Part shown: one piece after another, positions 18,910 to 32,924 of the stretch
Layout of the letters: each line of letters begins with the position of its first letter
How positions within the stretch are numbered: position 1 is the stretch's first letter
NCBI RefSeq assembly: GCF_001908185.1
Contig: NZ_LGHM01000008.1
Coordinates: 1 to 58,198 of the forward strand
DNA: 58,198 bases
Source of the DNA: Bradyrhizobium sp. AS23.2
GTDB lineage: Bacteria; Pseudomonadota; Alphaproteobacteria; Rhizobiales; Xanthobacteraceae
Direction: 5' to 3'
Notes under the pieces: model-generated
Databases searched by the model: none
The model's input: only the letters and a program-made list of their open reading frames with translations
What the model was told of the DNA's origin: nothing
Program-made: the position numbers and the translations under genes

Positions 18910-19443
18910 TTACTTCTTCTTGCCTTCCTTGCGGAAGATGAATTCGCCAACATACTTCACGCCCTTACCCTTATAGGGCTCCGGCGGACGATAGGCGCGG
19001 ATCTCAGCGGCGACCTGACCGACGCGCTGGATGTCGCTGCCGGTCACCGTGATCTCGGTCGGCTTCGGCACGGTGATCGTGATCCCCTCCGGGATCGGAT
19101 AGACCACGTCGTGGCTATAGCCGAGCGCGAGCTGCAGGTTCTTGCCCTGCATCGCGGCGCGGTAACCGACGCCGGTGATTTCGAGCTTCTTCTCGAAGCC
19201 CTTGGTGACGCCTTCGACCAGATTCGCGACCTGGGCGCGAGCGGTACCGTACAGCGCCCGCGCGCGATTGGTCTCGACCCGCGGGTTCACCTTGACCTGG
19301 CCGTTCTCGAGCTTCACCTCGACGTCGTCATGGACGACGAACTGAAGCTGGCCCTTCGGCCCCTTCATCTTGACGGTCTGCCCATCGACGGTCGCGGTAA
19401 CACCCGACGGCACCGCCACAGGCCTTTTGCCAACACGTGACAT
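18910..19443 (-). CDS. rplF: 50S ribosomal protein L6
   Basis: 177 residues, normal. [15 protein letters not shown] at the start and the family signature [21 protein letters not shown] at the end are intact. Two tandem alpha/beta domains are visible. The protein sits near the factor-binding centre of the 50S. It is in the spc operon between rpsH and rplR. Confidence 0.98.
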   Translation of the reverse strand: MSRVGKRPVAVPSGVTATVDGQTVKMKGPKGQLQFVVHDDVEVKLENGQVKVNPRVETNRARALYGTARAQVANLVEGVTKGFEKKLEITGVGYRAAMQGKNLQLALGYSHDVVYPIPEGITITVPKPTEITVTGSDIQRVGQVAAEIRAYRPPEPYKGKGVKYVGEFIFRKEGKKK

Positions 19444-19459
19444 GGATCAAAAATCCTTC

Positions 19460-19858
19460 TCAGAACACCGTGAAGAGGACTTCACCGCCCACATTCGCGT
19501 CGCGCGCGCTGTGGTCGGCCATGATCCCCTTCGGCGTCGACAACACCGAAATGCCGAGCCCGTTATTGACCCGCGGCAGGTTCTTCACCGAGGCGTAAAC
19601 ACGACGCCCGGGCTTGGAGACACGTTCGATCTCGCGGATGACGGGCTCGCCGTCGAAATACTTCAGCTCGATCTCGATCTCGCTGCGGCCCGAGGAATGC
19701 TCGAGCGTGGCGTAGCCGCGGATGTAGCCCTCGGTCTTGAGGACCTCGAGCACGTTCTCGCGCATCTTCGAGCCAGGCGTGGACACCTTGGTCTTGGAGC
19801 GCATCTGCGCGTTGCGGATACGGGTGATCAGATCGCTGATTGGATCGTGCGTAGACAT
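19460..19858 (-). CDS. rpsH: 30S ribosomal protein S8
   Basis: 132 residues. [30 protein letters not shown] and the C-terminal [29 protein letters not shown] are the S8 hallmarks. S8 binds the 16S rRNA central domain and, in enterobacteria, also represses the spc operon through rplE mRNA; that regulation is not demonstrated here. Confidence 0.98.
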   Translation of the reverse strand: MSTHDPISDLITRIRNAQMRSKTKVSTPGSKMRENVLEVLKTEGYIRGYATLEHSSGRSEIEIELKYFDGEPVIREIERVSKPGRRVYASVKNLPRVNNGLGISVLSTPKGIMADHSARDANVGGEVLFTVF

Positions 19859-19872
19859 CTAAACGACCCTCC

Positions 19873-20178
19873 TTACCAGCTGGACTTCACGAGGCCCGGG
19901 ACCATGCCCTTGGAGCCAAGTTCGCGCAGCGCGATACGGGACAGCTTGTTCTTGCGGTAGTTCGAGCGCGGGCGGCCCGACAGCTCGCAACGCAGGCGGA
20001 TGCGGGTCGCCGACGAGTTGCGCGGCATTTCCGCCAGCTTCAACGTCGCTGCGAAACGCTCTTCCATCGGCAGCTTCTTGTCGGCGATGATCGCCTTCAA
20101 CCGCTCGCGCTTCGGGGCGGCGTTCTTCACCATCCGCTTGCGCCGGTTGTTCTTCTCGACTGAACTCTTCTTTGCCAT
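19873..20178 (-). CDS. rpsN: 30S ribosomal protein S14, zinc-independent type
   Basis: 101 residues, the long form without the CXXC zinc motifs of the short form. [19 protein letters not shown] and the C-terminal [37 protein letters not shown] are typical. It lies in the spc operon between rplE and rpsH. Confidence 0.98.
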   Translation of the reverse strand: MAKKSSVEKNNRRKRMVKNAAPKRERLKAIIADKKLPMEERFAATLKLAEMPRNSSATRIRLRCELSGRPRSNYRKNKLSRIALRELGSKGMVPGLVKSSW

Positions 20179-20224
20179 GCTTGGCTCCTGGGTATCCGCG
20201 TTTGAGAGGCTTTAGCTCAGCGTC

Positions 20225-20782
20225 TCACTGCCGGAACGGGAAATTGAAAGCGGTCAACAAGGCCCTCGCCTCTTCGTCGGTCTTGGCCGTGGTGCAGACG
20301 GTGATGTCCATACCGCGGGCTTCCGTGACCTTGTCGAAGTCGATCTCGGGGAAAATGATGTGTTCCTTGATGCCGAGCGAGTAGTTGCCGCGGCCGTCAA
20401 AGCTCTTCGGGTTCAGGCCACGGAAGTCGCGGACGCGCGGCAGCGCAACCGTCACCAGGCGGTCGATGAACTCGTACATGCGGGCCTTGCGCAGCGTGAC
20501 CTTGCAGCCGATCGGCTGGTTCTCACGCAGCTTGAAGGTCGCGATCGCGATACGCGAATAGGTCACGATCGCCTTCTGGCCGGCGATCTGCGTCAGCTCG
20601 GCGGCGGCGGTCTCGGCCTTCTTGCGGTCGTTGACGGAATCGCCAACGCCCATGTTCAGCACGACCTTGTCCAGGCGCGGAACCTGCATGACGTTCTCAT
20701 AACCGAACTTCTCGGTCATCGCCGTGCGGATCTTCGCGTCATATTCCGCGCGCAGGCGCGGGGTGTAAGCGGCCTCAGCCAT
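20225..20782 (-). CDS. rplE: 50S ribosomal protein L5
   Basis: 185 residues starting at the ATG ending at 20782 ([15 protein letters not shown]). [14 protein letters not shown] and the [21 protein letters not shown] region identify L5, which binds 5S rRNA and contacts P-site tRNA. The start overlaps the last eight bases of rplX, indicating translational coupling. A longer open frame further upstream only repeats rplX sequence in another frame. Confidence 0.98.
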   Translation of the reverse strand: MAEAAYTPRLRAEYDAKIRTAMTEKFGYENVMQVPRLDKVVLNMGVGDSVNDRKKAETAAAELTQIAGQKAIVTYSRIAIATFKLRENQPIGCKVTLRKARMYEFIDRLVTVALPRVRDFRGLNPKSFDGRGNYSLGIKEHIIFPEIDFDKVTEARGMDITVCTTAKTDEEARALLTAFNFPFRQ

Positions 20783-21089
20783 CGATCTCAGCTCCCGAGC
20801 TCTTGGCGATGCGGACCTTCTTGCCGTCCGCCAGAATCTTGAATCCGACGCGGGTCGGCTTTCCGTCCTTGCCGACATACGCGATGTTGGACAGTTGGAT
20901 CGGCGACTCCTTCGAGATGATGCCGCCCTCCTGGGCCTGCGTCTGCTTCTGGTGACGCTTGACCATGTTGATGCCGCGCACGAGCGCCGTGCCGGCGTCG
21001 GGGCGCACTTCGAAAACTTCGCCGGTGCGGCCCTTGTCGCGGCCGGTCAGCACGACGACCTTGTCGCCCTTGCGTATCTTCGCAGCCAT
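20775..21089 (-). CDS. rplX: 50S ribosomal protein L24
   Basis: 104 residues. [24 protein letters not shown] is the KOW motif, and [17 protein letters not shown] is conserved in L24, an assembly initiator of the large subunit. The ATG at 21089 shares one base with the rplN stop (TGATG) and follows GGAGG at seven bases, so it is preferred over the GTG one codon earlier. Confidence 0.97.
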   Translation of the reverse strand: MAAKIRKGDKVVVLTGRDKGRTGEVFEVRPDAGTALVRGINMVKRHQKQTQAQEGGIISKESPIQLSNIAYVGKDGKPTRVGFKILADGKKVRIAKSSGAEIDG

Positions 21090-21457
21090 CACAGCACCTC
21101 CGGCGCGAGCGAGATGATCTTCATGTGGTTCTTGCCACGCAGTTCGCGCGGCACGGGCCCGAAGATACGGGTACCGATCGGCTCGGACTGGTTGTTGATC
21201 AGAACGGCGGCGTTGCGGTCGAAGCGGATGACCGAACCGTCGGCGCGGCGGATGTCCTTGCGGACGCGCACCACGACGGCCTTCATCACGTCGCCCTTCT
21301 TCACCTTACCACGCGGAATCGCTTCCTTGATCGAGACGACAATGACGTCGCCGATCGTGGCGTAGCGGCGCTTGGAGCCTCCGAGCACCTTGATACACAT
21401 GACACGGCGTGCGCCAGAATTGTCGGCCACGTCGAGGTTGGTCTGCATCTGAATCAT
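21089..21457 (-). CDS. rplN: 50S ribosomal protein L14
   Basis: 122 residues. [27 protein letters not shown] and the C-terminal [23 protein letters not shown] are diagnostic. L14 forms intersubunit bridges. It is the first gene of the classical spc operon, 84 bases after rpsQ. Confidence 0.98.
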   Translation of the reverse strand: MIQMQTNLDVADNSGARRVMCIKVLGGSKRRYATIGDVIVVSIKEAIPRGKVKKGDVMKAVVVRVRKDIRRADGSVIRFDRNAAVLINNQSEPIGTRIFGPVPRELRGKNHMKIISLAPEVL

Positions 21458-21541
21458 TGATGCACCTCGTCCTCTTTCTAATTGCGCCAGCCCAGCCGGC
21501 GCTCAACATTTCCCTGAAGTCAGTCGGCTAAAGCCAACAGA

Positions 21542-21790
21542 TCAGGCGCTTTTCTTATGTTCGCCTCGGATCACGACCCAGCGCTTCAACTTCGAAATCG
21601 GCTTCGATTCCTCGATCCACACCATGTCGCCCGGCTTGAACTCGTTGCTCTCGTCGTGCGCATGATAGTTCTTCGAACGGCGGATCGTCTTCTTGTAGAT
21701 CGGGTGCGTGAAGCGGCGATCGACGCGCACCACGATGGTCTTGGCTTGCTTGTCGCTGACGACCACGCCCTGCAAAGTACGTTTCGGCAT
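21542..21790 (-). CDS. rpsQ: 30S ribosomal protein S17
   Basis: 82 residues from the ATG ending at 21790 ([18 protein letters not shown]). [27 protein letters not shown] and [20 protein letters not shown] are conserved. S17 binds early to 16S rRNA. Codons further upstream in frame belong to rpmC sequence in another phase. It is the last gene of the S10 operon. Confidence 0.97.
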   Translation of the reverse strand: MPKRTLQGVVVSDKQAKTIVVRVDRRFTHPIYKKTIRRSKNYHAHDESNEFKPGDMVWIEESKPISKLKRWVVIRGEHKKSA

Positions 21791-21803
21791 CTTCGTAAGC
21801 CTC

Positions 21804-22010
21804 TTACTTCTTCTTCGCGCGCGTCTGCGCGGCGACGGTCTTGATCCGGGCGATGTCACGGCGGGCCTCGCGCAGGCGCGAGGTGTTCTCGAGCTGCCCG
21901 GTAGCGCGCTGGAAGCGCAGGTTGAAGCGCTCCTTCTTCAGGTTCAGGATGGCGTCATCCTGCTGGTCGGGGCTCATCGCGCGGATGTCTTCGATCTTCA
22001 TCTGTGCCAT
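21804..22010 (-). CDS. rpmC: 50S ribosomal protein L29
   Basis: 68 residues. [30 protein letters not shown] is the L29 helical hairpin. Two ATGs compete. The one at 22016 forms TAATG with the rplP stop but has only two bases after GGAG, while that at 22010 has eight. I chose the second. It lies between rplP and rpsQ. Confidence 0.95.
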   Translation of the reverse strand: MAQMKIEDIRAMSPDQQDDAILNLKKERFNLRFQRATGQLENTSRLREARRDIARIKTVAAQTRAKKK

Positions 22011-22015
22011 GGCCA

Positions 22016-22429
22016 TTACTCCGCAATGCGCTCGACGAAGCGCGTCTTGATCGGCAGCTTGGCTGCCGCAAGGGTCAGCGCCTCGCGTGCGGTCTGGGTG
22101 TTAACGCCGTCGATCTCGAACAGCACCCGGCCCGGCTTGACGCGCGCGACCCACAATTCCGGCGACCCCTTGCCGGAGCCCATGCGGACTTCGGCCGGCT
22201 TCTTCGACACCGGAACGTCGGGGAACACGCGGATCCAGACGCGGCCGGCGCGCTTCATGTGACGGGTCAGCGCGCGGCGAGCGGCTTCGATCTGGCGCGC
22301 GGTGACGCGCTCAGGCTCGGTCGCCTTCAGGCCGAACTGGCCGAACGCCAACGTCGCGCCCGAAGTCGCAACGCCGTGGATGCGGCCCTTATGCGCCTTC
22401 CGGAACTTCGTTTTCTTAGGTTGCATCAT
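22016..22429 (-). CDS. rplP: 50S ribosomal protein L16
   Basis: 137 residues. [42 protein letters not shown] and [26 protein letters not shown] are classical L16. The protein is near the A-site tRNA elbow. It is in the S10 operon between rpsC and rpmC. Confidence 0.98.
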   Translation of the reverse strand: MMQPKKTKFRKAHKGRIHGVATSGATLAFGQFGLKATEPERVTARQIEAARRALTRHMKRAGRVWIRVFPDVPVSKKPAEVRMGSGKGSPELWVARVKPGRVLFEIDGVNTQTAREALTLAAAKLPIKTRFVERIAE

Positions 22430-22461
22430 GGCTTCAAGCCCTCAAATTCTTTGTGCTGGCG

Positions 22462-23181
<720 letters not shown>

Positions 23182-23199
23182 CGTTTTCTCCTGCGTCCC

Positions 23200-23586
23200 T
23201 TAAGCCGCTGCTTCGGCTTCGACCTGACGAACGATGATCGTCAGCTGCGAAAATGGTTTGTAGACCCGGCCCGAGCGGCCACGGCCGCGAGCGGCGAAGC
23301 GCTTCATCACGAGGCCGTTGCCCACGAAGGCCTGCGCCACGACGAGATCGTCGACGTCGAGGTCGTGGTTGTTCTCGGCATTGGCGATAGCCGATTCCAG
23401 GCACTTCTTCACGTCAACCGCGATCCGCTTGCGCGAAAACTGCAGGTCGGCGAGCGCAGAAGACGCCTTCCGGCCGCGAATGAGCTGGGCCACCAGGTTG
23501 AGCTTCTGCGGGCTCACCCGCAGCATCCGGGCGACCGCCTTGGCCTCGTTCTCGGCGAGGCTCCGTTCGCGCTTAGGTTTGCTCAT
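23200..23586 (-). CDS. rplV: 50S ribosomal protein L22
   Basis: 128 residues. [42 protein letters not shown] and [20 protein letters not shown] identify L22, whose beta hairpin lines the peptide exit tunnel. It is in the S10 operon between rpsS and rpsC. Confidence 0.98.
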   Translation of the reverse strand: MSKPKRERSLAENEAKAVARMLRVSPQKLNLVAQLIRGRKASSALADLQFSRKRIAVDVKKCLESAIANAENNHDLDVDDLVVAQAFVGNGLVMKRFAARGRGRSGRVYKPFSQLTIIVRQVEAEAAA

Positions 23587-23589
23587 CGT

Positions 23590-23868
23590 TTAAGCCCTCT
23601 TGGCTTTCTTGTCGCCGGAGTGGCCATGGAAGGTCCGGGTCGGCGAGAACTCGCCGAACTTGTGACCGACCATTTCCTCGTTGACCGCTACCGGCACGTG
23701 CTTCTGACCGTTGTAGACACCAAAGGTCAGGCCGACGAACTGCGGCAGGATGGTCGAGCGACGGCTCCAGATCTTGATGACGTCGTGACGGCCGGACGCG
23801 CGCGCGGCATCTGCCTTCTTAAGCAGAGAACCCTCGACGAACGGGCCTTTCCAGACTGAACGAACCAT
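23590..23868 (-). CDS. rpsS: 30S ribosomal protein S19
   Basis: 92 residues. [16 protein letters not shown] and the C-terminal [26 protein letters not shown] are diagnostic. S19 is in the 30S head and contacts S13 and the A-site region. Its gene is separated from rplV by three bases. Confidence 0.98.
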   Translation of the reverse strand: MVRSVWKGPFVEGSLLKKADAARASGRHDVIKIWSRRSTILPQFVGLTFGVYNGQKHVPVAVNEEMVGHKFGEFSPTRTFHGHSGDKKAKRA

Positions 23869-23880
23869 GTCCGGCGTTCC

Positions 23881-24714
23881 TTACTTCTTCCGCTTGTGGC
23901 GGCTTAGGAGAATGAATTTGTTGGTCGACTTGTTGGTGCGGGTCTTCTTGCCCTTGGTCGGCTTGCCCCACGGAGTAACCGGGTGGCGACCGCCCGAGGT
24001 ACGACCCTCACCACCGCCGTGCGGATGGTCGATCGGGTTCATCGAAACGCCGCGGTTATGCGGCTTGCGGCCCAGCCAACGGTTGCGGCCGGCCTTGCCG
24101 ATCGAGGTATTCATGTGATCCGGATTCGACACCGCGCCAATCGTGCCGCGGCAACGGCCGTGCACGAGACGCTGCTCGCCCGAGTTCAGGCGGATAATCA
24201 CGTAGTCCTGGTCGCGGCCGACGAGCTGGGCATAGGTGCCCGCGGAACGGGCGAGCTGGCCACCCTTCCCGATCTTGACCTCGATGTTGTGGATGATCGT
24301 GCCGACCGGCATGTTGCCGAGCGGCATGACATTGCCCGGCTTCACGTCGACGTAGTTGCCGGCGACGATGGTGTCACCCACGGCCAGGCGCTGCGGCGCC
24401 AGGATGTAGGCCTGCTCACCGTCCTGATACTTGATCAGCGCGATGAAGCCGGTGCGGTTCGGATCGTACTCGAGACGCTCGACGGTCGCGGGGACGTCGA
24501 TCTTCTCGCGCTTGAAATCCACGGTGCGTAGCGTCTTCTTGTGACCGCCGCCACGGAAACGCACGGTGATGCGACCGGTGTTGTTGCGACCGCCCGAGGA
24601 GTGCTTGCCCTCGGTGAGCGCCTTGACCGGCTTGCCCTTGTAGAGGGCCGAACGATCGACCATGACCAGCTGGCGCTGGCCCGGCGTCGTGGGATTGAAT
24701 TTCTTCAGTGCCAT
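23881..24714 (-). CDS. rplB: 50S ribosomal protein L2
   Basis: 277 residues. [34 protein letters not shown] and the C-terminal [28 protein letters not shown] loop, which includes the conserved histidine near the peptidyl transferase centre, are intact. It is in the S10 operon between rplW and rpsS. Confidence 0.98.
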   Translation of the reverse strand: MALKKFNPTTPGQRQLVMVDRSALYKGKPVKALTEGKHSSGGRNNTGRITVRFRGGGHKKTLRTVDFKREKIDVPATVERLEYDPNRTGFIALIKYQDGEQAYILAPQRLAVGDTIVAGNYVDVKPGNVMPLGNMPVGTIIHNIEVKIGKGGQLARSAGTYAQLVGRDQDYVIIRLNSGEQRLVHGRCRGTIGAVSNPDHMNTSIGKAGRNRWLGRKPHNRGVSMNPIDHPHGGGEGRTSGGRHPVTPWGKPTKGKKTRTNKSTNKFILLSRHKRKK

Positions 24715-24726
24715 CGTCGTACGACC

Positions 24727-25029
24727 TTACAGACCGGTGGTGACGTCGATCCGGTGGCCCTCTTCGAGGGTCACGATCGCGCGCTTGCTGTTCGACTGCG
24801 AGCCGAGATTGCCGCGGAAGACCTTGGTTTTGCCCTTGCGGACCAGCGTGTTGACGCTCTTGACCTTGACGTCGAACAGCTTCTCGATCGCTTCCTTGAT
24901 CTGCGGCTTGGTCGCTTTCGCGGCCACCTTGAACAGGACCTTGTTGTGCTCCGAGGCGATCGTGGCCTTTTCGGTCACGACCGGCGACAGGATCACGTCG
25001 TAGTGGCGAGGCTCGATGTTCTTCGTCAT
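24727..25029 (-). CDS. rplW: 50S ribosomal protein L23
   Basis: 100 residues. [27 protein letters not shown] and [16 protein letters not shown] are typical. L23 is the docking site for trigger factor and SRP at the tunnel exit. Its start overlaps the rplD stop by four bases (ATGA). Confidence 0.98.
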   Translation of the reverse strand: MTKNIEPRHYDVILSPVVTEKATIASEHNKVLFKVAAKATKPQIKEAIEKLFDVKVKSVNTLVRKGKTKVFRGNLGSQSNSKRAIVTLEEGHRIDVTTGL

Positions 25030-25646
25030 TTGAAGCGCGCCTCCAGCGCATCGATGGCGGCCTTGGTCAGAACGAGCTTCTGACGGCGCAGGATGTCATA
25101 GACGTTGATGCCCTGGATCGGCAGCACGTCCATGTTCGGGATGTTGCGGGCCGCGGCGGCAAAGCCGTTGTTGAGCTCGGCGCCGTCGATGATCAGCGCG
25201 TTGGTCAAACCCAGACCCGAGAAGTGGCCGAGCAGCGCCTTGGTCTTGGCGGCTTCCAGCGCGGCCTTGTCGATCACGACGAGATCGCCGTCCTTGGCCT
25301 TGGCCGAGAGCGCATGCTTGAGAGCGAGCGCGCGGACCTTCTTCGGCAGGTCGGTGGCGTGCGAACGCACCACCGGACCGAAGGCACGGCCACCGCCACG
25401 GAACTGCGGCACGCGAGCCGAGCCGTGACGAGCACCGCCGGTGCCCTTCTGCTTGTACATCTTCTTGCCGGTGCGCCAGATCTCGGCGCGGCCCTTGGCC
25501 TTGTGCGTACCGGCCTGGCGCTTGTTGAGCTGCCACTGCACGCAACGAGCAATGATGTCCTGGCGCGGCTCGAGGCCGAAAATGGTGTCGGAAAGCTGGA
25601 CCGAGCCGGCTTCCTTACCTTCGAGGGTGGTGACCTTCAATTCCAT
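25026..25646 (-). CDS. rplD: 50S ribosomal protein L4
   Basis: 206 residues from the ATG ending at 25646 ([18 protein letters not shown]), two bases after the rplC stop. [30 protein letters not shown] is the extended tunnel loop. In enterobacteria L4 also represses the S10 operon through its leader; no equivalent leader structure is identified here. Frame upstream of the chosen start is rplC sequence in another phase. Confidence 0.97.
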   Translation of the reverse strand: MELKVTTLEGKEAGSVQLSDTIFGLEPRQDIIARCVQWQLNKRQAGTHKAKGRAEIWRTGKKMYKQKGTGGARHGSARVPQFRGGGRAFGPVVRSHATDLPKKVRALALKHALSAKAKDGDLVVIDKAALEAAKTKALLGHFSGLGLTNALIIDGAELNNGFAAAARNIPNMDVLPIQGINVYDILRRQKLVLTKAAIDALEARFK

Positions 25647-25647
25647 C

Positions 25648-26364
25648 TCACGCACCCTCTTGCTGGGCCGCAGCCTCGGCTTCGCCGCCCGCAACCTTGA
25701 ACTTGCCGGGCTTCGGAGCTTCCTTCGGCAGTGGCTTCTTGACGGCGTCGCGCACGCGAATCCAGCCGCCCTTGGAGCCGGGAACGGCGCCTTCGACGAG
25801 GATCAGGCCGCGCTCGACATCGGTCTGAACGACGCGGAGGTTGAGCGTGGTGATGCGGTCGACACCCATGTGGCCGGGCATCTTCTTGTTCTTCCAGGTC
25901 TTGCCGGGGTCCTGACGGCCACCGGTCGAACCGATCGAGCGGTGCGAGACCGACACGCCGTGGGTGGCGCGCAGACCGCCGAAGTTCCAGCGCTTCATAC
26001 CACCAGCGAAGCCCTTACCGACCGAGGTGCCGGTGACGTCGACGAACTGGCCGACGACGAAATGATCGGCGAGAATCTCGGCGCCGACGGGGATCATGGC
26101 GTCCTGGGACACGCGGAATTCCTCGACCCGACGCTTCGGCTCGACTTTGGCGACCGCGAACTGGCCGCGCTCAGCCTTGGGCATGTAAACGGTCTTGCGG
26201 CTGCCAGAACCAAGCTGGAGCGCGACGTAACCGTTCTTCTCTTCAGTGCGGTGGCCTACGACCTGGCAATTGCCGAGCTTCAGCACGGTCACGGGGATAT
26301 GCTCGCCGGCCTCCGTAAAGACCCGCGTCATCCCGACCTTTTGTGCGATCACTCCGGAGCGCAT
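25648..26364 (-). CDS. rplC: 50S ribosomal protein L3
   Basis: 238 residues from the ATG ending at 26364 ([18 protein letters not shown]). [43 protein letters not shown] and the C-terminal [17 protein letters not shown] are conserved. The loop containing [10 protein letters not shown] carries the glutamine that is methylated by PrmB in many bacteria. A Glu/Ala-rich tail follows. It is in the S10 operon. Confidence 0.97.
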   Translation of the reverse strand: MRSGVIAQKVGMTRVFTEAGEHIPVTVLKLGNCQVVGHRTEEKNGYVALQLGSGSRKTVYMPKAERGQFAVAKVEPKRRVEEFRVSQDAMIPVGAEILADHFVVGQFVDVTGTSVGKGFAGGMKRWNFGGLRATHGVSVSHRSIGSTGGRQDPGKTWKNKKMPGHMGVDRITTLNLRVVQTDVERGLILVEGAVPGSKGGWIRVRDAVKKPLPKEAPKPGKFKVAGGEAEAAAQQEGA

Positions 26365-26416
26365 CGGCTTGCTTCCTGTTCTTTCTGTCCGCTTGCGCGG
26401 ACGGGATCCAAAAATC

Positions 26417-26725
26417 TTAGAGCTTGATCTCGACGTCGACACCGGCGGCCAGATCGAGCTTCATCAAAGCGTCGACGGTCTGCGGGGTCGGATCGACGAT
26501 GTCGAGCAGACGCTTGTGGGTGCGCATCTCGAACTGTTCGCGGCTCTTCTTGTCGACGTGGGGCGAACGGTTGACGGTGAACTTCTCGATGCGGGTGGGC
26601 AGCGGAATGGGTCCGCGGACCTGCGCGCCGGTGCGCTTCGCCGTGTTCACGATCTCACGCGTCGACGTATCGAGAATACGATGGTCGAACGCCTTGAGAC
26701 GGATACGAATGTTTTGGCCGTTCAT
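26417..26725 (-). CDS. rpsJ: 30S ribosomal protein S10 (NusE)
   Basis: 102 residues. [19 protein letters not shown] and [39 protein letters not shown] are diagnostic. S10 is in the 30S head and also binds NusB and NusG in antitermination and transcription-translation coupling. It is the first gene of the S10 operon. The short gap to tuf holds an imperfect inverted repeat with a 7-base tandem motif. Confidence 0.98.
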
Positions 26726-26742
26726 TGCCGTGGTCTCTCTTC

Positions 26743-26803
26743 AGTGGGTGGCGAATAGCGAATAGCGAATGTCACCACTCGCTACTCGCCAATCCCTATT
26801 CGC
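26743..26803. repeat. 7-base tandem repeat and inverted repeat in the tuf-rpsJ gap
   Basis: gcgaata is repeated almost three times (26751-26770) and followed by an inverted partner region (ctactcgcc, cctattcgcg). The resulting imperfect stem fills nearly the whole 82-base gap between tuf and rpsJ. Confidence 0.75.
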
Positions 26804-26807
26804 GTAA

Positions 26808-27998
<1,191 letters not shown>

Positions 27999-28038
27999 TT
28001 GACTCTCCGTTCAATCGTCAGCTTGAGACCGACGACAA

Positions 28039-30111
<2,073 letters not shown>

Positions 30112-30144
30112 AGGTCGTTCCTTGCGAGTCCGAGTGTGTCGCCG

Positions 30145-30630
<486 letters not shown>

Positions 30631-31002
30631 TTACTTCGGACGCTTCGCGCCGTACTTCGAACGACGCTGCTTACGGTTCTTGACGCCCTGGGTATCCAGA
30701 ACGCCGCGGAGGATGTGGTAGCGCACGCCGGGCAAGTCCTTGACGCGGCCGCCGCGGATCATGACCACCGAGTGCTCCTGGAGGTTATGGCCCTCACCCG
30801 GGATGTAGCCGATCACCTCGAAGCCGTTGGTCAGGCGCACCTTGGCAACCTTACGAAGCGCCGAGTTCGGCTTCTTCGGGGTCGTGGTGTAGACGCGCGT
30901 GCAAACGCCGCGCTTCTGCGGCGACTGCTGCAGCGCCGGCACCTTCTTGCGCGACTTCTGCACTTCACGCGGTTGTGCGATCAGCTGGTTGATCGTCGGC
31001 AT
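30631..31002 (-). CDS. rpsL: 30S ribosomal protein S12
   Basis: 123 residues from the ATG ending at 31002 ([15 protein letters not shown]). The decoding-centre loops [17 protein letters not shown] (Lys43) and [13 protein letters not shown] are intact, and the lysines whose change gives streptomycin resistance are the sensitive wild type. In-frame codons upstream (Arg/Gly/Pro-rich) are leader sequence, not coding. It is the first gene of the translation supercluster. Confidence 0.97.
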   Translation of the reverse strand: MPTINQLIAQPREVQKSRKKVPALQQSPQKRGVCTRVYTTTPKKPNSALRKVAKVRLTNGFEVIGYIPGEGHNLQEHSVVMIRGGRVKDLPGVRYHILRGVLDTQGVKNRKQRRSKYGAKRPK

Positions 31003-31673
31003 CCTGGCCTTACCCTTTGTTCTGCCGCGGCCCCTTGCAGGTCCGCTGTCTTGGCGCGGCCCGTTGCCGGGACCGCAAATTCGTTTCGAGCTACCCGCCC
31101 GACGAGGCCACCTTTCGCGGAAGAACCCGCGCAAAGCGAAATTGCGCCAACCGCTCCATCACTGAGCGGAAAGCGCTTCGACGCCACAGAGGACCGCAGT
31201 ATTTGGGCCGCTCAGCGTGAAGCTGCGGCCCGCGCACCGAGGTCATGCATCCGAAATCGATCTCAAGAGAACGAGCTCAAGAGAACTAAAATCGCACTGG
31301 CATTGCCTAGCTATGATCGACAGCGTTTGAGCGGCATTCGTCGAGGTTGGTGCCCGCCTTTAGCGATCCCTGGAGATCAACGGGTGGCCCGTTCCGACGT
31401 TGGCGATGCTCACCGCCTGTCGTTAAGTGAGGCGCTTTCTATAAGTGAGAATCGATCAAGTCAAGGCGAAACGACAGTCGGAAAGCGCTTCTGGCACCTG
31501 TCAAAATCGCCGTTTGCCCGCACTCACCGCGCCTCCAGGATATGGGAACGGGACAACGGTCCCGCCAGCCCAAAAGGTATTTATATCAGGGTAAAATATA
31601 CTTTTATAACCCTCGCTAAGGCTTTTTTTCCGGTTGATGCGGCAATCTGACGCCTGCGGCAGAGATTTGCGTC
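31003..31673. other. leader and promoter region of the str operon
   Basis: 671 bases without a supported gene, between the divergent monooxygenase gene and rpsL. A good promoter for rpsL lies at 31438-31465, giving a leader of about 430 bases. An AT-rich block (about 31577-31626, ggtatttatatcagggt... ataaccc) precedes the plus-strand gene and may hold its promoter. Confidence 0.6.
31438..31465 (-). promoter_or_regulatory. sigma-70-type promoter for the str operon (rpsL)
   Basis: On the minus strand CTTGAC (31460-31465) and TATAGA (31438-31443) are 16 bases apart, close to the rhizobial consensus. The direction and the absence of other genes point to rpsL. It is one of the best promoter matches in the window. 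Confidence 0.7.
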
Positions 31674-32924
31674 ATGCGGTACACCGACATTGCCATCATC
31701 GGCGGGGGATTGTCAGGCTCGACCGCCGCCGCGATGCTCGGCCGCGCCGGCATTTCGACAATGCTGATCGATCCGCATGACACCTATCCGGCGGATTTTC
31801 GCGTCGAAAAACTCAGCGGACACGTGCAGGTCGAGCGATTCTTGCGGACCGGAATCGCAGAATCGGTGCTGCGCCGCGCGACCTTTGCCGGCGAGAACTG
31901 GATCGCCCGATTCGGCCACCTGCTCGACAAGGCCCCGAGCCGGCAGTTCAACATCCTCTACGGTTCCCTGGTCAACGCGGTCCGCGATGAAATCCCTGTT
32001 GCCGTCGAGCGCATCTGCGCCAAGGCCGTCTCGGTCGAAACGAGCCCGGAACGGCAAAAGGTCGTGCTCTCCAACGCGGAGACGATCTCAGCCCGCCTGC
32101 TCGTGCTTGCCAACGGCCTGAACGTTGGTCTCCGCCACCAGCTCGGAATCGCGCGAACAGTCGTCAGCGCCTGCCACTCGATCTCGATCGGGTTCGACGT
32201 GGCGCCGGCTGGGCGGAATTCGTTCGACTTCCCGGCGCTAACCTATTTCTCGGAGCAGCCGAGCGACCGCATCCCCTACATCACGCTGTTTCCGATCGGC
32301 ACGCGGATGCGCGCCAATCTGTTCGTCTACCGCGGCTTCGACGATCCCTGGCTGCGCGAGCTGCGCCGTGCGCCCGCCGAGACGCTGCACGCCACGCTGC
32401 CGCGGCTCAAGCGCATCACCGGCGCCTTCGATATCCCAGGTGAGCTGAAGATCCGCCCGGTCGATCTCTATGTGAACGACGCCCGCGGCCAGCCCGGCGT
32501 CGTGCTGGTTGGCGATGCCTTCTCGACCTCCTGCCCCGTTGCCGGCACCGGCTGCGACAAGGTCTTCACCGACGTCGAGCGGCTCTGCAACGTCTACATC
32601 CCGCAGTGGCTCGCTTCAGACGGAATGGCCGCGGCCAAGATCGCCGCATTCTACGCTGACCCGGTCAAACAGGCCTGCGATCGATGGTCGGCCGCCAAGG
32701 CGTTCGACTTCCGCTCGGTTTCGATTGGCACGAGCCCCTACTGGACCGCGCAGCGCTGGGCGCGCTTCATCGCGTGGTCGGTTCAGGGGATGCTGCGGCC
32801 GGCTGGACGAGCCTTCCACCTGGAGCCGAACTTCCTCGGTCACTCCTCCTCGTCGTCCTCGTCCTCATCATCCTCGTCGAGGTCGTCTTCATCATCCTCA
32901 TCGTCGCTGTCGTCGTCGGCGTGA
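31674..32924 (+). CDS. FAD-dependent monooxygenase / halogenase-like oxidoreductase
   Basis: A 416-residue flavoprotein with the dinucleotide-binding motif IIGGGLSGSTAAAMLGRAG at 8-26, a second FAD region (GVVLVGDAFSTSCPVAGTGCDKVFTDVERL, about 280-310, the GD motif) and an intervening substrate domain. It resembles PHBH-type hydroxylases and flavin-dependent halogenases, but a halogenase WxWxIP signature is not visible, so monooxygenase is the safer call. The C-terminal 27 residues are nearly all Ser, encoded antisense to the acidic tail of the exporter gene, with an 85-base overlap. With the exporter and the oxidoreductase-methyltransferase it forms a cassette between rpsL and rpoC. Confidence 0.75.
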   Translation: MRYTDIAIIGGGLSGSTAAAMLGRAGISTMLIDPHDTYPADFRVEKLSGHVQVERFLRTGIAESVLRRATFAGENWIARFGHLLDKAPSRQFNILYGSLVNAVRDEIPVAVERICAKAVSVETSPERQKVVLSNAETISARLLVLANGLNVGLRHQLGIARTVVSACHSISIGFDVAPAGRNSFDFPALTYFSEQPSDRIPYITLFPIGTRMRANLFVYRGFDDPWLRELRRAPAETLHATLPRLKRITGAFDIPGELKIRPVDLYVNDARGQPGVVLVGDAFSTSCPVAGTGCDKVFTDVERLCNVYIPQWLASDGMAAAKIAAFYADPVKQACDRWSAAKAFDFRSVSIGTSPYWTAQRWARFIAWSVQGMLRPAGRAFHLEPNFLGHSSSSSSSSSSSSRSSSSSSSSLSSSA

